Positions 7,802-15,407 of a DNA stretch of 25,969 bases are shown here, piece after piece. Within the stretch, counting starts at the first letter, position 1, and each line of letters starts with the position of its first letter. The notes under the pieces are model-generated. The model saw only the letters and a program-made list of their open reading frames with translations. It did not search any database and was not told the origin of the DNA. The stretch comes from Clostridium sp. CAG:914 (GTDB lineage Bacteria > Bacillota_I > Bacilli_A > RF39 > UBA660). Location of the stretch: assembly GCA_000437895.1 (NCBI GenBank), contig FR902162.1, forward strand, positions 1-25,969, in the 5' to 3' direction. The translations under genes were made by a program, and so were the position numbers.

Positions 7802-10357
7802 ATGTTATTTTTAATTGATATAAATGCAGAACTTAGAAAGGTCGCTGGTTCTATTTGCAATGCAATATATTCATTAATATCAATACTATTTGATGTATTC
7901 TACAATCTTGCAAACATTAGAATACTTAATGCAGGATATGAAGTTAATGGTATATGGCATGATGCACCAATAACAGTTATATATAAAAGAGTAACATTAC
8001 TATTAGGGATAATAATGGTTTTCTATGTTACATTCCAATTTATAAAATATGTACTAGAACCTGATACATTTTCTGATAAAGAAAAAGGTGGAGAAAAACT
8101 GGTTTTTAAATTAATAATTGTTGTTGTATTAATGGGAACTGTTCCAACAATATTTGATAAAGCGTATGATGTACAAAGACTTATTTTAAATTCACATCTA
8201 ATTGATAAAGTTTTAATAGGAAATGCCAATTCAAATGTGGAATCGTTTGGTAGAAATCTGTCAGCAAATGTATTTAGTTTATTTTATTACCAGGATGTAT
8301 CTGTTAGTGAAGGACTTATATGTGAAGATAATTTAACATGTCAAGAGATTGTTAAAATGAATCTAGGAGGAATAACAAGGGCAGGTTCAATGCCTGTTAT
8401 AACAACTGGATTAGGCAAAAAAGTTAATGACGGTAGATATGCAATTCACTTTGATGCTTGGTTTGCTATGGGCGTAGGACTATTTTTATGCTATATATTA
8501 GTTCTTTATGTTATTGATATAGGTGTCAGGGTAGCACAATTAACTTATTTACAAATAATTGCCCCTATACCAATTATTGCGTATTTATCGCCAAAAAAAG
8601 ATGGAATGTTTCAAAAATGGGCAAAACAATGTGCTATTACATTTTTGGATTTATTTATAAGACTATTTATAATATGTTTTATGTTATTAGTAATCAGTAA
8701 TATAAGTATATCATCAATTGGAGAAAGCATAAATGCTAATGTAGATGAAACTACAAAAACATGGGTATATATAGCTTTGATTTTAGGATTATTATTATTT
8801 GCACAGAAAGCACCTAAACTTATTCAAGAATTATTCCCTAATATGGGTGCTGCCATGGGCAACTTTGGACTTAAACCAGGCGATAGAATGCCAGCTCTTG
8901 CCGCTAAAGCAGCAGCAATGGGACTTGGTGGAGCATCTGCTCTTGCAAGAAAAACAATCGGTAGAACTGCTAATGCAATAAAACATAACAGAAGAGAAAA
9001 AAAAGCAGCAGGTATAGATGATTATAAGCAAAAGAAAAAAGATTATAGAAAAGCAAAGAGAGATAAACTAAATCCACCTGAAATAAAAGCAGCAAAGGAT
9101 GCAAAAGAAAAAGCAAAAGCAGCATATAAAGAAAATTATGGTGGTAATAAGCAAAAATTAAAAGCTGCAAAAAAGAAATATAAAGATGCTAAAAAAACAG
9201 GTGTTTCAGCTGTGATAGAAGAAGCAAGAAAAAGTTTACATGAAGAGAGAGATAAATATCAAACAGCAAAGCATAAAAAAGATAGCATCACAGGAGCATT
9301 TTTATCAGGAGTTGTTACAGGACCAGTGACAGGAATAATCCAAGGTTCAAAAGCAAAGGACTTAAAATCAATTAGTTCGGCCGTTAAAAGTGCTAGTAAG
9401 ACTGCATCACAACAAGTAAAAGCACATAGTGAATGGAAAGAACAGGGCGGAGAACATGCAACAGGCAGAATAATTGAAGGTGTTAAATCACATTTTGGTA
9501 TAGAATCTGGCATAGAATCACAAAAGAGAGAACAAGATGCAGTTCAAAGAAGCATAGAGAGTAGTGAGGAAGCATTAAAAAGGGCACAAAGACCAGCAGA
9601 ACAAAGTAGTGCGATGAAAAAGGCACTAGAAAAGCCAAAAGAAGCTGTAGATGCAGAAATGGCAAAACCGGGTAGAATAACAAAAACTGTTGGAAAAGAC
9701 ATTACAGGCGTTACTGGCTCAGCTCAAATGGAACCTGCTAAAGTTTTATCTAAATTAGAAGCAAATGTTACAGAAGCAGAAGCAAAATTACAAGCTGCAG
9801 AAAATACAAAGAATCCAAGAGATATTAATAAAGCAAAAAGAGCGTTAGAAGAGGCTAGAACAAATTTATCAAAAGGTAAAAAAGATATAAATAATGAGAT
9901 TAACAAACAAGTATTTGAAGATATAAAAAATTCAAAAACTAGTGCTAGTGAAAAAGCTTTAATCGATGCTTACGGTATTGAAATTGTAACAGCAATGAGA
10001 GACACAATGAGCACAGTAACAAATATGTCACGCGATAGTGCACTTATGAAGGAAATTAAAAATGATACAACAATTCCAGATAAACTTCAAAAAGCATTTG
10101 AAACAACATTTTATGATAGACATGGTAATCTACTTGCCAAACCTAATTTTGGTAATTATGAACAAATGAAAGATGTTAAAGATTATCTGCAATTATATAG
10201 TTCTAATAAAACGAGATCAAATGAAGAACTTAGACTTAATATTGAAGATAGGAAATATGATTTGGAAAGAGAAAAAAATAATGCATCTAGAAGGTATGAA
10301 GCTAACGCTAAGAATCCTATAGGTTCTGGTTATACTGGTGGATCTAGTGGTAAATAA
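7802..10357 (+). CDS. VirB6/TrsL-like T4SS channel protein with long charged tail
   Basis: An 851-residue protein in two halves. Residues 1-345 contain about six to eight membrane segments (about 18-38, 58-82, 100-118, 218-262, 275-300, 320-336) and a loop of about 100 residues between the third and fourth. The segment after the last helix reads QKAPKLIQELFPNMG, typical of TrsL/PrgH-like VirB6 proteins of Gram-positive conjugation systems. Residues 385-851 are a very Lys/Ala/Glu-rich, largely helical cytoplasmic tail with likely coiled coils (KAAKKKYKDAKK), ending in a Gly-rich tip. VirB6 proteins form the inner-membrane translocation platform. GGAGGTG lies before ATG. The long tail may contact the ATPases; that is inference. 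Confidence 0.8.
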   Translation: MLFLIDINAELRKVAGSICNAIYSLISILFDVFYNLANIRILNAGYEVNGIWHDAPITVIYKRVTLLLGIIMVFYVTFQFIKYVLEPDTFSDKEKGGEKLVFKLIIVVVLMGTVPTIFDKAYDVQRLILNSHLIDKVLIGNANSNVESFGRNLSANVFSLFYYQDVSVSEGLICEDNLTCQEIVKMNLGGITRAGSMPVITTGLGKKVNDGRYAIHFDAWFAMGVGLFLCYILVLYVIDIGVRVAQLTYLQIIAPIPIIAYLSPKKDGMFQKWAKQCAITFLDLFIRLFIICFMLLVISNISISSIGESINANVDETTKTWVYIALILGLLLFAQKAPKLIQELFPNMGAAMGNFGLKPGDRMPALAAKAAAMGLGGASALARKTIGRTANAIKHNRREKKAAGIDDYKQKKKDYRKAKRDKLNPPEIKAAKDAKEKAKAAYKENYGGNKQKLKAAKKKYKDAKKTGVSAVIEEARKSLHEERDKYQTAKHKKDSITGAFLSGVVTGPVTGIIQGSKAKDLKSISSAVKSASKTASQQVKAHSEWKEQGGEHATGRIIEGVKSHFGIESGIESQKREQDAVQRSIESSEEALKRAQRPAEQSSAMKKALEKPKEAVDAEMAKPGRITKTVGKDITGVTGSAQMEPAKVLSKLEANVTEAEAKLQAAENTKNPRDINKAKRALEEARTNLSKGKKDINNEINKQVFEDIKNSKTSASEKALIDAYGIEIVTAMRDTMSTVTNMSRDSALMKEIKNDTTIPDKLQKAFETTFYDRHGNLLAKPNFGNYEQMKDVKDYLQLYSSNKTRSNEELRLNIEDRKYDLEREKNNASRRYEANAKNPIGSGYTGGSSGK

Positions 10358-10390
10358 AATGAGAATGGAAAAGAAAGGTAGTGTGATTCT

Positions 10391-10708
10391 ATGAGAGATT
10401 ATGGATATTTAATTCCAGCGAATGCGAAAAGAGGGCAACTAATATTTAACTTCTTTAGACCTATAGACCTACTTGTTTTTGGAATTGGTGCTACTATATC
10501 AATAATATGGTTGATATTTGTAAATATGGGAGGAACATTTATTGTTCTTCTGGCTTGTGTACCATTGCTTATATCAACACTATTGGTGGTGCCAATTCCT
10601 AACTACCATAATACTTTGGTAGCATTACAAAGCATTATAAAATATTATAAAGGAAATAATAAATATAAATGGAGAGGTTGGTGTATATATGACGAAGACA
10701 GTAAATAA
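10391..10708 (+). CDS. PrgI/TcpE (VirB3)-like T4SS membrane protein
   Basis: A 105-residue protein with two adjacent membrane segments (about 27-47 and 49-67), an N-terminal motif YLIPANAKRGQLIFNFF and a C-terminal GNNKYKWRGW, matching the size, topology and final aromatic motif of PrgI-family proteins, the VirB3 counterparts of Firmicutes. These sit in the membrane and contact VirB4. The AAAGGTAG ribosome site is in place. Its last 20 bases overlap the next gene in another frame, so the VirB3 and VirB4 counterparts are probably translationally coupled. Confidence 0.75.
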   Translation: MRDYGYLIPANAKRGQLIFNFFRPIDLLVFGIGATISIIWLIFVNMGGTFIVLLACVPLLISTLLVVPIPNYHNTLVALQSIIKYYKGNNKYKWRGWCIYDEDSK

Positions 10709-11243
10709 TGGTGCTAACTATACTGAGAATTGGATTCCTGTAAAAAGCATTAATAATGGTGTGATAGAACTTGATAATAAAATGAAAGTATCAGGAGTAA
10801 AAATAATTCCTAAAAATATTTTTATTCTAGATCAATCTTATCAAGATAACATTATCATGGCCTTAAAAGCATTATATAATTCTATTGACTATGAGTTTTG
10901 GTTAGTATCAATAGATAGACCAGTTGACATATCAGGTTATTTATCAAACTTACAAATTTTATATAATGAAACTCAAGATATTTATCGTAGAAAACTTATA
11001 ATGGAAGACTTAGACAAAGCTAATGATTTTATGAAAGATAATGTAACGGATATAGAATATTATATCTTGTTCAAAGCAAAAGATAATGAAATTATTCAAA
11101 GAAGAATTAGAGAACTTATTATGGGATTTTCTAATTGTCAAATAAATGCTAATCAAGTATCTAATGAAGATTTACGTGTACTATTAGATAGTTTTCTAAA
11201 TGGTGGTATAAAAACAGAGAATAAGGCGGTGTTTAATGAATAA
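10689..11243 (+). CDS. N-terminal part of VirB4 as a separate protein
   Basis: A 184-residue soluble protein with no P-loop. Its start (WIPVKSINNGVIELDNK) and its middle (FWLVSIDRPVDISGYL) resemble the N-terminal CagE/TrbE/VirB4 domain that normally precedes the ATPase domain in a single polypeptide. It begins inside the upstream PrgI-like gene and ends 8 bases into the ATPase gene. With the following 596 residues it makes 780, about the size of an intact Gram-positive VirB4. The two presumably assemble as one functional ATPase. A one-base frameshift in a formerly single gene is the alternative, but the downstream gene has its own ribosome site. Confidence 0.65.
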   Translation: MTKTVNNGANYTENWIPVKSINNGVIELDNKMKVSGVKIIPKNIFILDQSYQDNIIMALKALYNSIDYEFWLVSIDRPVDISGYLSNLQILYNETQDIYRRKLIMEDLDKANDFMKDNVTDIEYYILFKAKDNEIIQRRIRELIMGFSNCQINANQVSNEDLRVLLDSFLNGGIKTENKAVFNE

Positions 11244-13026
11244 GTTTAAGTCAGAAATAGCTCCTAAAGGATTACAATTTAATCCGGCAGACTTTATTAT
11301 CAGTGATAAATATTGTACGATATTAACGGCTATATCATATCCAAGATTCATTCTTCCAGGATATCTTGCAGATATATCCAGTTTAGGTGGAGTAAAAATG
11401 GTTATTAAGCATGCTCCTGTTCCTTTTTCAATGCTTGCTAAAATGTTAAATAAGGAACTTGCACAACTTAATAGTGACTATCAAAGTCAGAGAGATAATG
11501 TAATTAAGGAAAGAATTTTACAAGATATTGATAGTTTGAATAGTTTTATTCAAGATTTTACATCAACTCAAACTAGAACTTTTGATTTTCAACTACACGT
11601 TTTAGTAACAGCAGAATCTAAAGATGCCCTAGAAAAAAAGAAAATGTATGTTAAAAATTATTTAGACAGTATCGAACTTAGAGCAATGCCAATAAGATTT
11701 GAACAAGAGAGTATTTTTAAATCTATGTTACCTATCTTTGAAAAACAAAGTGTTGAAACAAGATTAGGAACAATTATGCCATCATCAACAATGGCTGCTA
11801 TGTATCCATTTATATTTGACAGTATAAAGGATGATGGATTAGGAACTTTACTTGGAACAGATTTTTCAGGTGGAGTTATACTATTTAATCAATTTCTATA
11901 TCAAATAAAAAAAGAAAATAATCGTAACAATGCTAATATGATTATCTTAGGAGCTTCTGGTAGTGGTAAATCAACTGCTGCTAAACTAATACTTCGTAGT
12001 CATATTAGAAATAATTGTCAAATCGTTGCTGTTGATCCAGAAGGTGAACTTACAGAAATGACACTTAATGCTGGTGGAACAGTAGTTAATCTTGGTAAAG
12101 GTGGAGAATATGGAATGATTAATCCACTTGAAATAGTTATGGATATTGATGAAGAAGATGTTAGAAATGGTAGAAGCTATGCCGTTATTACTAAAAATAT
12201 TCAAAACTTAAAAGCTTTTATGAAATATTATTCACCAGATATTGAAAATGATGTTTTAACATTATTTAGTGAAATAGTAATGGAAACATATCAGAGATTT
12301 GGAATATCTGAAAATAATGATTTTTCAAACTATACTTCTGAGAATTTTCCTATTATGCAAGATGTATACACTACAATTATTGCTAAATTAAGAGCAATGA
12401 CTGACAAAACACGTGAAAGAGATATTTTAGAAAGACTAGAAATAAAAGTAAGACCACTTGTTAATAATGAATTGAAATATTATTTTAATGGTCATACAAC
12501 AATTGATGTTGATTCTAAATTCCTAGTTTTTAACATAAAAGAAATAATGAATAGTGATTCTAATATAAGAAATGCATTATTATTTAATGTTTTAAAATAT
12601 GCTTGGAGTTTATGCTTAAATCCTAATGTAAATACTATTTTATCAGTAGATGAAGCTCATGTATTACTTGGGGCTGGTAACGAACTTGGAGCAGAATTCT
12701 TAGCACAAGTTCAAAGAAGAGCAAGAAAATATAATACAGGAAGTATAATTATAACTCAACAACCATCAGATTTTGTTGCTCAAAATGTTATTATGCATGG
12801 TAAAGCTATTTTTGATAATTCATCTTATTATCTAGTAATGGGACTAAGAAAGCAATCAGTTGAAGATTTAAGTAAATTAATAGATTTAAATGATAATGAA
12901 AAAGATGCAATAAAAGCATTTAATCAAGGAGAAGCTTTATTTGTATGTGGAGATAGAAGAATGCAAATAAATATTGAATTAACAGATAAAGAACTTGAGT
13001 CATTTGGTTCTGGTGGAGGATTATAA
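11236..13026 (+). CDS. VirB4/TraE-like conjugation ATPase (ATPase part)
   Basis: A 596-residue protein. Residues 1-220 correspond to the middle region of VirB4 (EIAPKGLQFNPADFI, IGDKY-like ISDKYC). A Walker A motif GASGSGKST lies at 239-247 and a Walker B region ILSVDEAHVLL near 468-478, followed by VQRRARKYNTG and the IITQQPSDF segment typical of VirB4. It ends with a Gly-rich tail. VirB4 energises assembly of the channel at the membrane. The start is supported by AAGGCGGTG (11223-11231), 5 bases before ATG. It overlaps the 184-residue gene by 8 bases in a different frame. Confidence 0.92.
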   Translation: MNKFKSEIAPKGLQFNPADFIISDKYCTILTAISYPRFILPGYLADISSLGGVKMVIKHAPVPFSMLAKMLNKELAQLNSDYQSQRDNVIKERILQDIDSLNSFIQDFTSTQTRTFDFQLHVLVTAESKDALEKKKMYVKNYLDSIELRAMPIRFEQESIFKSMLPIFEKQSVETRLGTIMPSSTMAAMYPFIFDSIKDDGLGTLLGTDFSGGVILFNQFLYQIKKENNRNNANMIILGASGSGKSTAAKLILRSHIRNNCQIVAVDPEGELTEMTLNAGGTVVNLGKGGEYGMINPLEIVMDIDEEDVRNGRSYAVITKNIQNLKAFMKYYSPDIENDVLTLFSEIVMETYQRFGISENNDFSNYTSENFPIMQDVYTTIIAKLRAMTDKTRERDILERLEIKVRPLVNNELKYYFNGHTTIDVDSKFLVFNIKEIMNSDSNIRNALLFNVLKYAWSLCLNPNVNTILSVDEAHVLLGAGNELGAEFLAQVQRRARKYNTGSIIITQQPSDFVAQNVIMHGKAIFDNSSYYLVMGLRKQSVEDLSKLIDLNDNEKDAIKAFNQGEALFVCGDRRMQINIELTDKELESFGSGGGL

Positions 13027-13047
13027 TAAAAATTAGTAGGTGATTTC

Positions 13048-14571
13048 ATGAGTACAGGAAATAGAAGAAAAGGACAAGGGAGTAGTAATAAAGTACCTCA
13101 TAATAGGAGAAATTTAGGAGGAAGAGTAGGTGGTAAACAAAATAGTACTGGTAGTCCTACTAATAACGCATCACAAAATAATGAAAGCAATAGTTCAAAA
13201 AGAAATATTTCCTCTGGAAATGGAAAAAGTGGAAATGTAAAGTTAGATGCTAAAAAAGTTGTTATTAAAACTAAAATAACTATAATTACTATAGGTATCA
13301 TTGCTGCCGTCGCTGCAGTATTCATTCTAGTAACTCTTGCTATTTCATTTATCACTGCAATATTTGTTATTGATGATGATAGTAGCTCATCATCAGATTC
13401 AGCAACCTCTACAGCAGCTACTAGTGATGTTGAAGTTATAGAATATGATGAAAATAATAATCCCATTGTAACTTATTATTCTCCAGAAGATTACATCAAA
13501 GGATTAACATACGCATATATTGGTGATAATACCAGTGAAGAAGTTTACAAAGTATATGCTGTTGTATTTAGAAATGTAGTGGCTCTAATTAATAAAGGAG
13601 ACATAAATAAAGAAGAATACAATTTTACGAAACCTAGTACTATTCCTGCTAATAGTTCTTCACTAATTGGAAGTGCCATAAATAGTGTCAACAAAGAAAT
13701 ACTCAAAGATGAAAATAATAACATTATTAAACCAAAAATAAATACTGAATGTACATCATCTGATATCGAACAATGTCCAACATCAAGTGGTATATCCCTT
13801 ACTATTGTTGAAGATTTAATTTTAAATAGTCAAAAAAATTACAAAGAAGTTCTTCTACTTTACTATCCTAATAGCAAAGTAGAAGAATCAAACATATTAT
13901 TAAATATATCAGATTTATCAATTAAAGATACAACAAAAGCCAATACTTTACAAGAAAACTTAAATGATTATTTAGAAAAAAACAATTCGTCATTAGAAGA
14001 ATTAAATAACTATATAAGTGAATCTGTAAATAAAAATGGATATGGAACAAGAAATGGTGTTATAACGGCAGCTGTTTCATCCATAAATTTCTTATATGAT
14101 AATTTTAATATAAAATTACCATATTTTTGGGGAGGAAAGTATACAAGTAAAGGATTTTCTAACGAATTTGGTAATTATGTTAATAATCCTACACAAAGTA
14201 GAGGAGGAAATTACTACTATTATAAAAGTTTTGATTGCAGTGGATTTGTACAATGGGCCATTATAAATGGGGGATTTAAAGATCCAGGTACAGGTACAAG
14301 CAATTATGATAGTTCTTTTTCTGATAAATGTAGTATATCGTCTTCAGATTGCGTTGGTGCTCCAGGAGATTTAATTAATTCACCAAATGGACATGTTGAA
14401 TTAATATTAGGAGTTGACATTGATAAACAACTTTATTATGTTGCCGAATCTACATCTTTAGGAGTTATCATAAGACCACGTGGATTACATAAGAATAATA
14501 ATAAAAATAATACTTCAATAATAAATTTAGATGATTTTTATAGTAAAAATGCTTTAACTAATGGAGGATAA
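13048..14571 (+). CDS. Membrane-anchored NlpC/P60 peptidoglycan hydrolase of the T4SS (VirB1-like)
   Basis: A 507-residue protein: a basic, Ser/Asn/Gly-rich cytoplasmic N-terminus (1-70), one membrane segment (about 75-108), a Ser-rich linker, a middle domain (about 145-330) and a C-terminal NlpC/P60 domain. The catalytic Cys is C397 in FDCSGFVQW and the His is H449 in NGHVELI, with VAEST after it. Such enzymes cleave wall peptides so that the secretion channel can pass; Gram-positive T4SS loci usually carry one. The middle domain starts SPEDYIKGLTYAY, faintly like a SpoIID-type domain, but without its usual EM motif. AGGTGA precedes ATG 13048. The lipoprotein gene starts immediately after the stop. 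Confidence 0.85.
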   Translation: MSTGNRRKGQGSSNKVPHNRRNLGGRVGGKQNSTGSPTNNASQNNESNSSKRNISSGNGKSGNVKLDAKKVVIKTKITIITIGIIAAVAAVFILVTLAISFITAIFVIDDDSSSSSDSATSTAATSDVEVIEYDENNNPIVTYYSPEDYIKGLTYAYIGDNTSEEVYKVYAVVFRNVVALINKGDINKEEYNFTKPSTIPANSSSLIGSAINSVNKEILKDENNNIIKPKINTECTSSDIEQCPTSSGISLTIVEDLILNSQKNYKEVLLLYYPNSKVEESNILLNISDLSIKDTTKANTLQENLNDYLEKNNSSLEELNNYISESVNKNGYGTRNGVITAAVSSINFLYDNFNIKLPYFWGGKYTSKGFSNEFGNYVNNPTQSRGGNYYYYKSFDCSGFVQWAIINGGFKDPGTGTSNYDSSFSDKCSISSSDCVGAPGDLINSPNGHVELILGVDIDKQLYYVAESTSLGVIIRPRGLHKNNNKNNTSIINLDDFYSKNALTNGG

Positions 14572-15312
14572 ATGAAGAAATATAAAATGATATTCATGGT
14601 GGTTTTAGTTGCTTTTCTAACTGGTTGTAGTGCTGAATATAATATTGTTATAAAAGAAAATACAGTAAATGAAAATATTATCTTAATAAGTGAAAATGAA
14701 GAAGATAGAGAAATATTAAATAATACAGAATGGCTTATTTCCTATAATCATGATATATTTTTAGAAAATGCCAGTAGTGATGGCGAAATTATTGATGAAA
14801 ATGTATATGATACTATCTCTAAAAATGGAAATGTTAATTTTACACATGATTTTAAAAATGAAGAGTATAAAAATTCTACTGCCATTAATGAATGCTATGA
14901 TTCAGTATACTTTGATACCATAAGTGGAAAAAAAGTAATTTCTACAAGTAATGTTGCAAAATGTTTAGATAATTATCCTAAACTAAATAGTATAAAAGTA
15001 AAAATAACTGTAGAAGGTGAAGTTATCAGTAATAATGCTGATAATACTAATGGAAATACTTATGAATGGAATATAAATAAAGAAAATTATAAAAATAAAC
15101 CTATAAAATTAACATATACAACTGCTAATAATCAAACAAGTAGTACTGAATCAACAAGTTCTACTTCTAATAGTAGTCAAGACAATTTAATAAAAAGAAT
15201 ATTATCGCCAGGTTCATTTGATATATCATTTATTATTTTTGCTTTGATATTTTTAATATTTGGTATAGTACTAATATATTTTTATAATAAAACTAATAAA
15301 AAAGATGAGTAA
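14572..15312 (+). CDS. Lipoprotein with additional C-terminal membrane segment
   Basis: A 246-residue protein with a type II signal peptide, lipobox LTGC (Cys19). The central region (about 25-165) is beta-rich and recalls LppM-like domains (SAEYNIVIKENTVNENI). A Ser/Thr-rich linker (TSSTESTSSTSNSSQ) leads to a C-terminal membrane segment (about 217-238) and a basic tail, so it may be attached to the membrane at both ends. It follows the NlpC/P60 gene with no gap, and its GGAGG ribosome site lies in that gene's last codons. I cannot assign it to a named T4SS component; position suggests an accessory cell-surface subunit. Confidence 0.7.
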   Translation: MKKYKMIFMVVLVAFLTGCSAEYNIVIKENTVNENIILISENEEDREILNNTEWLISYNHDIFLENASSDGEIIDENVYDTISKNGNVNFTHDFKNEEYKNSTAINECYDSVYFDTISGKKVISTSNVAKCLDNYPKLNSIKVKITVEGEVISNNADNTNGNTYEWNINKENYKNKPIKLTYTTANNQTSSTESTSSTSNSSQDNLIKRILSPGSFDISFIIFALIFLIFGIVLIYFYNKTNKKDE

Positions 15313-15327
15313 ATTACTAAATTTATA

Positions 15328-15336
15328 TGATATAAT
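15328..15336 (+). promoter_or_regulatory. Extended -10 promoter upstream of virD4
   Basis: TGATATAAT is a perfect extended -10 located 16 bases after the lipoprotein stop; no good -35 is seen. It would give virD4 its own transcript with a leader of about 65 bases containing two hairpins. Confidence 0.5.
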
Positions 15337-15350
15337 AACTACGTTAAGTC

Positions 15351-15403
15351 CTGTTAATTTATTTAACAGAAGGGAAGAGAGGTGTTATCGAGTTATTCTC
15401 GAT
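15351..15403 (+). promoter_or_regulatory. Two leader hairpins before virD4, one between ribosome site and start
   Basis: Hairpin 1 is CTGTTAA/TTAACAG (15351-15357 with 15363-15369, loop TTTAT). It is not followed by a T run, so it is not a standard terminator. Hairpin 2 is ATCGAG/CTCGAT (15387-15392 with 15398-15403, loop TTATT). The purine-rich ribosome site AGGGAAGAGAGGTG (15371-15384) lies between them, 23 bases from the ATG at 15408. That is too far for normal initiation unless hairpin 2 forms and brings the two together. Confidence 0.6.
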
Positions 15404-15407
15404 TATT

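Noticed and set aside
13098..13466. Long open frames opposite the secretion genes (for example 13098-13466, 16364-16729, 17039-17461 on the minus strand)
   Set aside because: They are antisense to well-supported genes, have no convincing ribosome sites and read as translated complements of Ser/Asp-rich or AT-rich codons.
15351..15369. Intrinsic terminator after the lipoprotein gene
   Set aside because: The hairpin is followed by AAGGGAAG, not by T residues.
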